Source: UBA1162 sp049513695 (GTDB lineage Bacteria; Chloroflexota; Dehalococcoidia; GIF9; UBA5629). Taken from it: a stretch of DNA of 34,299 bases. The translations under genes were made by a program, and so were the position numbers. Below, piece by piece: positions 32,090 through 34,299 of the stretch (within the stretch, counting starts at the first letter, position 1; each line of letters begins with the position of its first letter). Under the pieces are notes generated by a model. It was not told the DNA's origin and made no database searches. It saw only the letters and a program-made list of their open reading frames with translations. The DNA is taken from positions 1 to 34,299 of the forward strand of contig JBEKVW010000013.1 of assembly GCA_049513695.1 (NCBI GenBank), read 5' to 3'.

Positions 32090-33151
32090 TCAATCCCGCC
32101 TGTCAACCGGTTTAGGCCGGAAGACTACCTCCGGCTTAACCTCCCGGGTCTCGACAATTCCCTTCTCCAACGCAATTCTGTGCACGGATGATATCAGCTC
32201 ATTCAGGCCCTGACCCGTTTTGGCCGAGATAAAAAACAGCGGCAGGCCGTTAAAGACCGGCAGATCCCGTATTTCATCCAATTCCCCGGCGCTTTCTATT
32301 AAATCGATTTTATTGACGGCCACGACCAGGCTTTTATCCGCCATCCCGGTGTCAAAGGCCGTAATCTCCTCTTTTAAATGGTTCAAATCGGCGCCTGGAT
32401 CCATTGTGCTGCCATCAAGCAAAAGAACTAGCACTTCAGCCCTTTGAGCATGACATAAAAAATGGTTGCCCAGGCCTTTGCCCTGATGAGAACCTTCGAT
32501 CAAAGCCGGCAGCTCGGCCCAGATAAGTTTTTTAACCCCGTCATCAACCGTGCCCAGGACCGGCTCTGTTGTGGTAAAGGGGTAGTCAGCAGCTTGAGGC
32601 CTGGCTCCCGAAATGGCAGCCAGCAAAGTGGACTTCCCACTGTTAGGGTACCCGATAATACAAACATCTATAGCCAGTGTTAAATGCAACACTATGTCAA
32701 GTTGCTCGCCTTCCTCGCCCGGCTGAAATATCTTTGGTGCTTTACGGGTGGCGGTAGCATAATGAACATTGCCCTTACCTCCCTTACCTCCCTTAGCCAC
32801 CAAAACCCTCTGTCCTTTATTGCTCAAATCAGCTATCAGTGCTTCTTTGCTATCCTGCTTGACATAAGCCGAGGTCCCAACAGGTACCTTTATGATTAGA
32901 TCAGCGGCATTGAGCCCATGCATCTTATTCTTGCCACCTCTGCCACCGTTTTCAGCTTTAAACAATGTTTTATGTTTAAAGTATTTTAGGTCTTCTTCAT
33001 CAGCGCTGGCCAGCAAATATATATCCCCTCCTTTACCGCCATCACCTCCATCAGGCCCGCCGAAGGGCTTGAACTTTTCCCGATTGAAGCTTGCCAGTCC
33101 GCTGCCCCCATGCCCGGCTACAAGTTTTATTTCTACTGTATCAACAAACAT
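32090..33151 (-). CDS. obg: Obg/CgtA GTPase with altered G3 motif
   Basis: 353 residues. The glycine-rich Obg fold is at 1-158 (GHGGSGLASFNREKF, GGDGGKGGDIYLL), followed by the G domain: G1 GYPNSGKST (167-175), G2 PFTTTEP, G4 NKID (280-283) and G5 ISAKTG. No third C-terminal domain is present. The G3/Walker B motif, normally DIPGLIEGA, reads ELPALIEGS (213-221), so both the Asp and the Gly that sense magnesium and gamma-phosphate are replaced. Obg proteins bind the large ribosomal subunit and act in stress and growth control. Start ATG at 33151 with no ribosome site but with TACTAT 7 bases upstream, again compatible with a leaderless message. Confidence 0.93.
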   Translation of the reverse strand: MFVDTVEIKLVAGHGGSGLASFNREKFKPFGGPDGGDGGKGGDIYLLASADEEDLKYFKHKTLFKAENGGRGGKNKMHGLNAADLIIKVPVGTSAYVKQDSKEALIADLSNKGQRVLVAKGGKGGKGNVHYATATRKAPKIFQPGEEGEQLDIVLHLTLAIDVCIIGYPNSGKSTLLAAISGARPQAADYPFTTTEPVLGTVDDGVKKLIWAELPALIEGSHQGKGLGNHFLCHAQRAEVLVLLLDGSTMDPGADLNHLKEEITAFDTGMADKSLVVAVNKIDLIESAGELDEIRDLPVFNGLPLFFISAKTGQGLNELISSVHRIALEKGIVETREVKPEVVFRPKPVDRRD

Positions 33152-33159
33152 ATCTTGTA

Positions 33160-33340
33160 TAGTAGCTTAATTTATAAGTCTATATAGGCTATATATATAA
33201 TCATACCAATTATAAGCTGGTTGATGTTGTGGATGTTAGCTGTGGCAATCAAAGAACGTAGTTTAAGAGAGAAAAGGGTGTGGAAAAAAGGCCAAAGTTA
33301 TCCACAATCAGGATCGCTTTTTCCACATTGAATGCTGGGA
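33160..33340. other. Candidate chromosomal replication origin (DnaA boxes and A+T-rich tract)
   Basis: A perfect DnaA box TTATCCACA lies at 33298-33306. One-mismatch boxes TTTTCCACA lie at 33319-33327 (same strand) and 33279-33287 (opposite strand, as TGTGGAAAA), and a weaker TGTGGATGT lies at 33228-33236. Next to them is a strongly A+T-rich stretch (about 33160-33220, with TATATAGGCTATATATATAA) that could be the unwinding element. The location next to dnaA and near gyrB fits a bacterial oriC. The same gap must also carry the obg promoter. Confidence 0.6.
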
Positions 33341-33342
33341 GG

Positions 33343-34299
33343 TCAGGAAGTTTTGTAGGATTTCAACAGAATGCGGATCTCTTCGATGGATTTGCTGAGC
33401 TGTGAATCCACACTGATTTGAGAAGATATCTTTTCGCATCCATGAATCACGGTGGAGTGGTCCCGGTCGCCCAGGGCTCTGCCGATGTCGGAAAGGTTGC
33501 AATGGTTCTGCTGGCGCAGCAGGTACATGACGATATGGCGGGCCCGTGAGGTCTTTAAATCCCTTTTCCTGCTGGGGATATCCTCGGGCGAAATAGCATA
33601 GTAATCAGCCACGGCCTCGATTATGGTTGACGGTTGATAGCGGCCATTGTTCTGATTGGAGATCGAGATGAGATCGTTCAGTATATATTTGACCGAGTCC
33701 AGATCGGGATTGGAATTATTCAACCGGGCATAGGTTGCCAGGCGGATAAGCGCTCCCTCGAGCTCCCGGACGCTGTGGTGAAAATGCGTGGCCAGGAAAT
33801 CCATGATGGAAGCATCAAACGAGGATTTCAATACCTTGGCTTTCGACTCGAGTACGGCAAGCCTGGTCTTATGGTCCGGCGGGAAAATATCCACCACCAG
33901 CCCGCCTTCCAACCTCGAACGGAGCCGCAGGTTGAAGCACTCTATCTCTTTGGGAGGCCGGTCCGACGAGATCGCTACCTGCCTGTTGTCCGCCAGGAAA
34001 TCGTTAAGAATGTGGAAGAAACACTCCTGGGTACCGGTCTTACCGCTCAGGAACTGAATATCGTCCAACAGCAACACGTCGACGTTGCTGAACTTGCCCC
34101 TGAATTCCTCGGCCTTCTTACTACGGATAGCGACGATAAATTCATTGGTGAATTGCTCGGCGCTCAGATAGTATGTGGACATGCCCAGCAATTTTGCTGC
34201 ATGGCCGATAGCATGCAGCAGGTGGGTCTTTCCCGTGCCAGTCCCTCCATATATAAAGAAGGGATTGAACACCTCACCGGGGTTACTGGCGATTTCAAT
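33343..34299 (-). CDS. dnaA: Chromosomal replication initiator DnaA, N-terminal part beyond the window
   Basis: The last about 318 residues of DnaA. The frame is open to the right edge and reads IEIASNPGEVFNPFF there, so the gene continues outside; the GTG at 34272 is an internal Val, not the start. The AAA+ domain shows Walker A GGTGTGKTH, Walker B VLLLDDIQF, and sensor/arginine region NLRLRSRLEGGLVVDI. The C-terminal DNA-binding domain has the signature ALGDRDHSTVIHGCEKI. It opens the origin by binding TTATCCACA boxes, which occur directly after its 3' end. Domains I and II are not visible. Confidence 0.96.
   Translation of the reverse strand: MEIASNPGEVFNPFFIYGGTGTGKTHLLHAIGHAAKLLGMSTYYLSAEQFTNEFIVAIRSKKAEEFRGKFSNVDVLLLDDIQFLSGKTGTQECFFHILNDFLADNRQVAISSDRPPKEIECFNLRLRSRLEGGLVVDIFPPDHKTRLAVLESKAKVLKSSFDASIMDFLATHFHHSVRELEGALIRLATYARLNNSNPDLDSVKYILNDLISISNQNNGRYQPSTIIEAVADYYAISPEDIPSRKRDLKTSRARHIVMYLLRQQNHCNLSDIGRALGDRDHSTVIHGCEKISSQISVDSQLSKSIEEIRILLKSYKTS

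Noticed and set aside
1..34299. CRISPR arrays, tRNA or rRNA genes
   Set aside because: By eye no regularly spaced repeats, cloverleaf-like sequences or rRNA text were found; a covariance-model scan would be needed to exclude small RNAs.

Overview
This window most likely comes from an anaerobic bacterium of the Chloroflexota, probably class Dehalococcoidia. The reasons are a corrinoid-dependent acetyl-CoA synthase (Wood-Ljungdahl) operon of partly archaeal type with no recognisable functional CO dehydrogenase, paired acyl-CoA dehydrogenases, and a dnaA / obg / nadD / gyrB replication block in an order I recall from Dehalococcoides. The taxonomic call is an inference. Most genes look G+C-moderate to rich. 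Two stretches are visibly A+T-rich and look acquired: about 6.9-9.2 kb and about 17.0-18.4 kb.

Layout. 0-3.4 kb (+): the 3' part of a family 1 glycoside hydrolase, then a two-gene acyl-CoA dehydrogenase operon in which the first subunit lacks the C-terminal catalytic glutamate. 3.4-5.1 kb (-): a small operon for a PPC/DUF296 protein, a DnaJ-C-terminal-domain/thioredoxin fusion and a metallo-beta-lactamase-fold hydrolase. 5.3-6.9 kb (-): an ABC-2 type exporter. 6.9-9.1 kb: a decayed IS3-family transposase and a type II restriction-modification pair. 9.2-10.8 kb (+): mutL. 10.8-16.3 kb (-): a fused CoA-transferase, an unknown small protein, a CooC/AcsF nickel-insertion ATPase and a NuoE/NuoF-like flavin/iron-sulfur diaphorase. 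16.3-18.3 kb: a phospholipase-D-like lipoprotein and two divergently transcribed genes that are paralogues of each other. 18.5-25.4 kb (-): the methyl-branch operon acsE-acsD-cdhA-like-acsB(cdhC)-acsC. 25.5-28.8 kb (-): an arsenic-type operon (arsR, two C_GCAxxG_C_C proteins, a tiny CC-rich protein, arsM) with a nitroreductase. 28.9-34.3 kb: rnhA and gyrB (+), then nadD, obg and dnaA (-), with a cluster of DnaA boxes between obg and dnaA.

How the genes work together. AcsE moves a methyl group from methyl-tetrahydrofolate to the AcsC/AcsD corrinoid protein, and the short ACS makes or cleaves acetyl-CoA. The usual CO-forming partner is represented only by a full-length CdhA homologue in which nearly every C-cluster ligand, the catalytic lysine and the histidine relay are substituted. 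The nearby CooC/AcsF ATPase could load nickel into ACS. The NuoEF-like pair could link NAD(P)H to ferredoxin or an unseen dehydrogenase. The ars block looks like an ArsR-controlled metalloid methylation unit with extra cysteine-rich proteins of unknown role.

The most interesting observations are the apparently C-cluster-less CdhA in an otherwise intact ACS operon, the half-active acyl-CoA dehydrogenase pair, the ars operon with its CC-repeat peptide, the divergent paralogue pair, an Obg with an altered G3 motif, and repeated signs of leaderless transcription.
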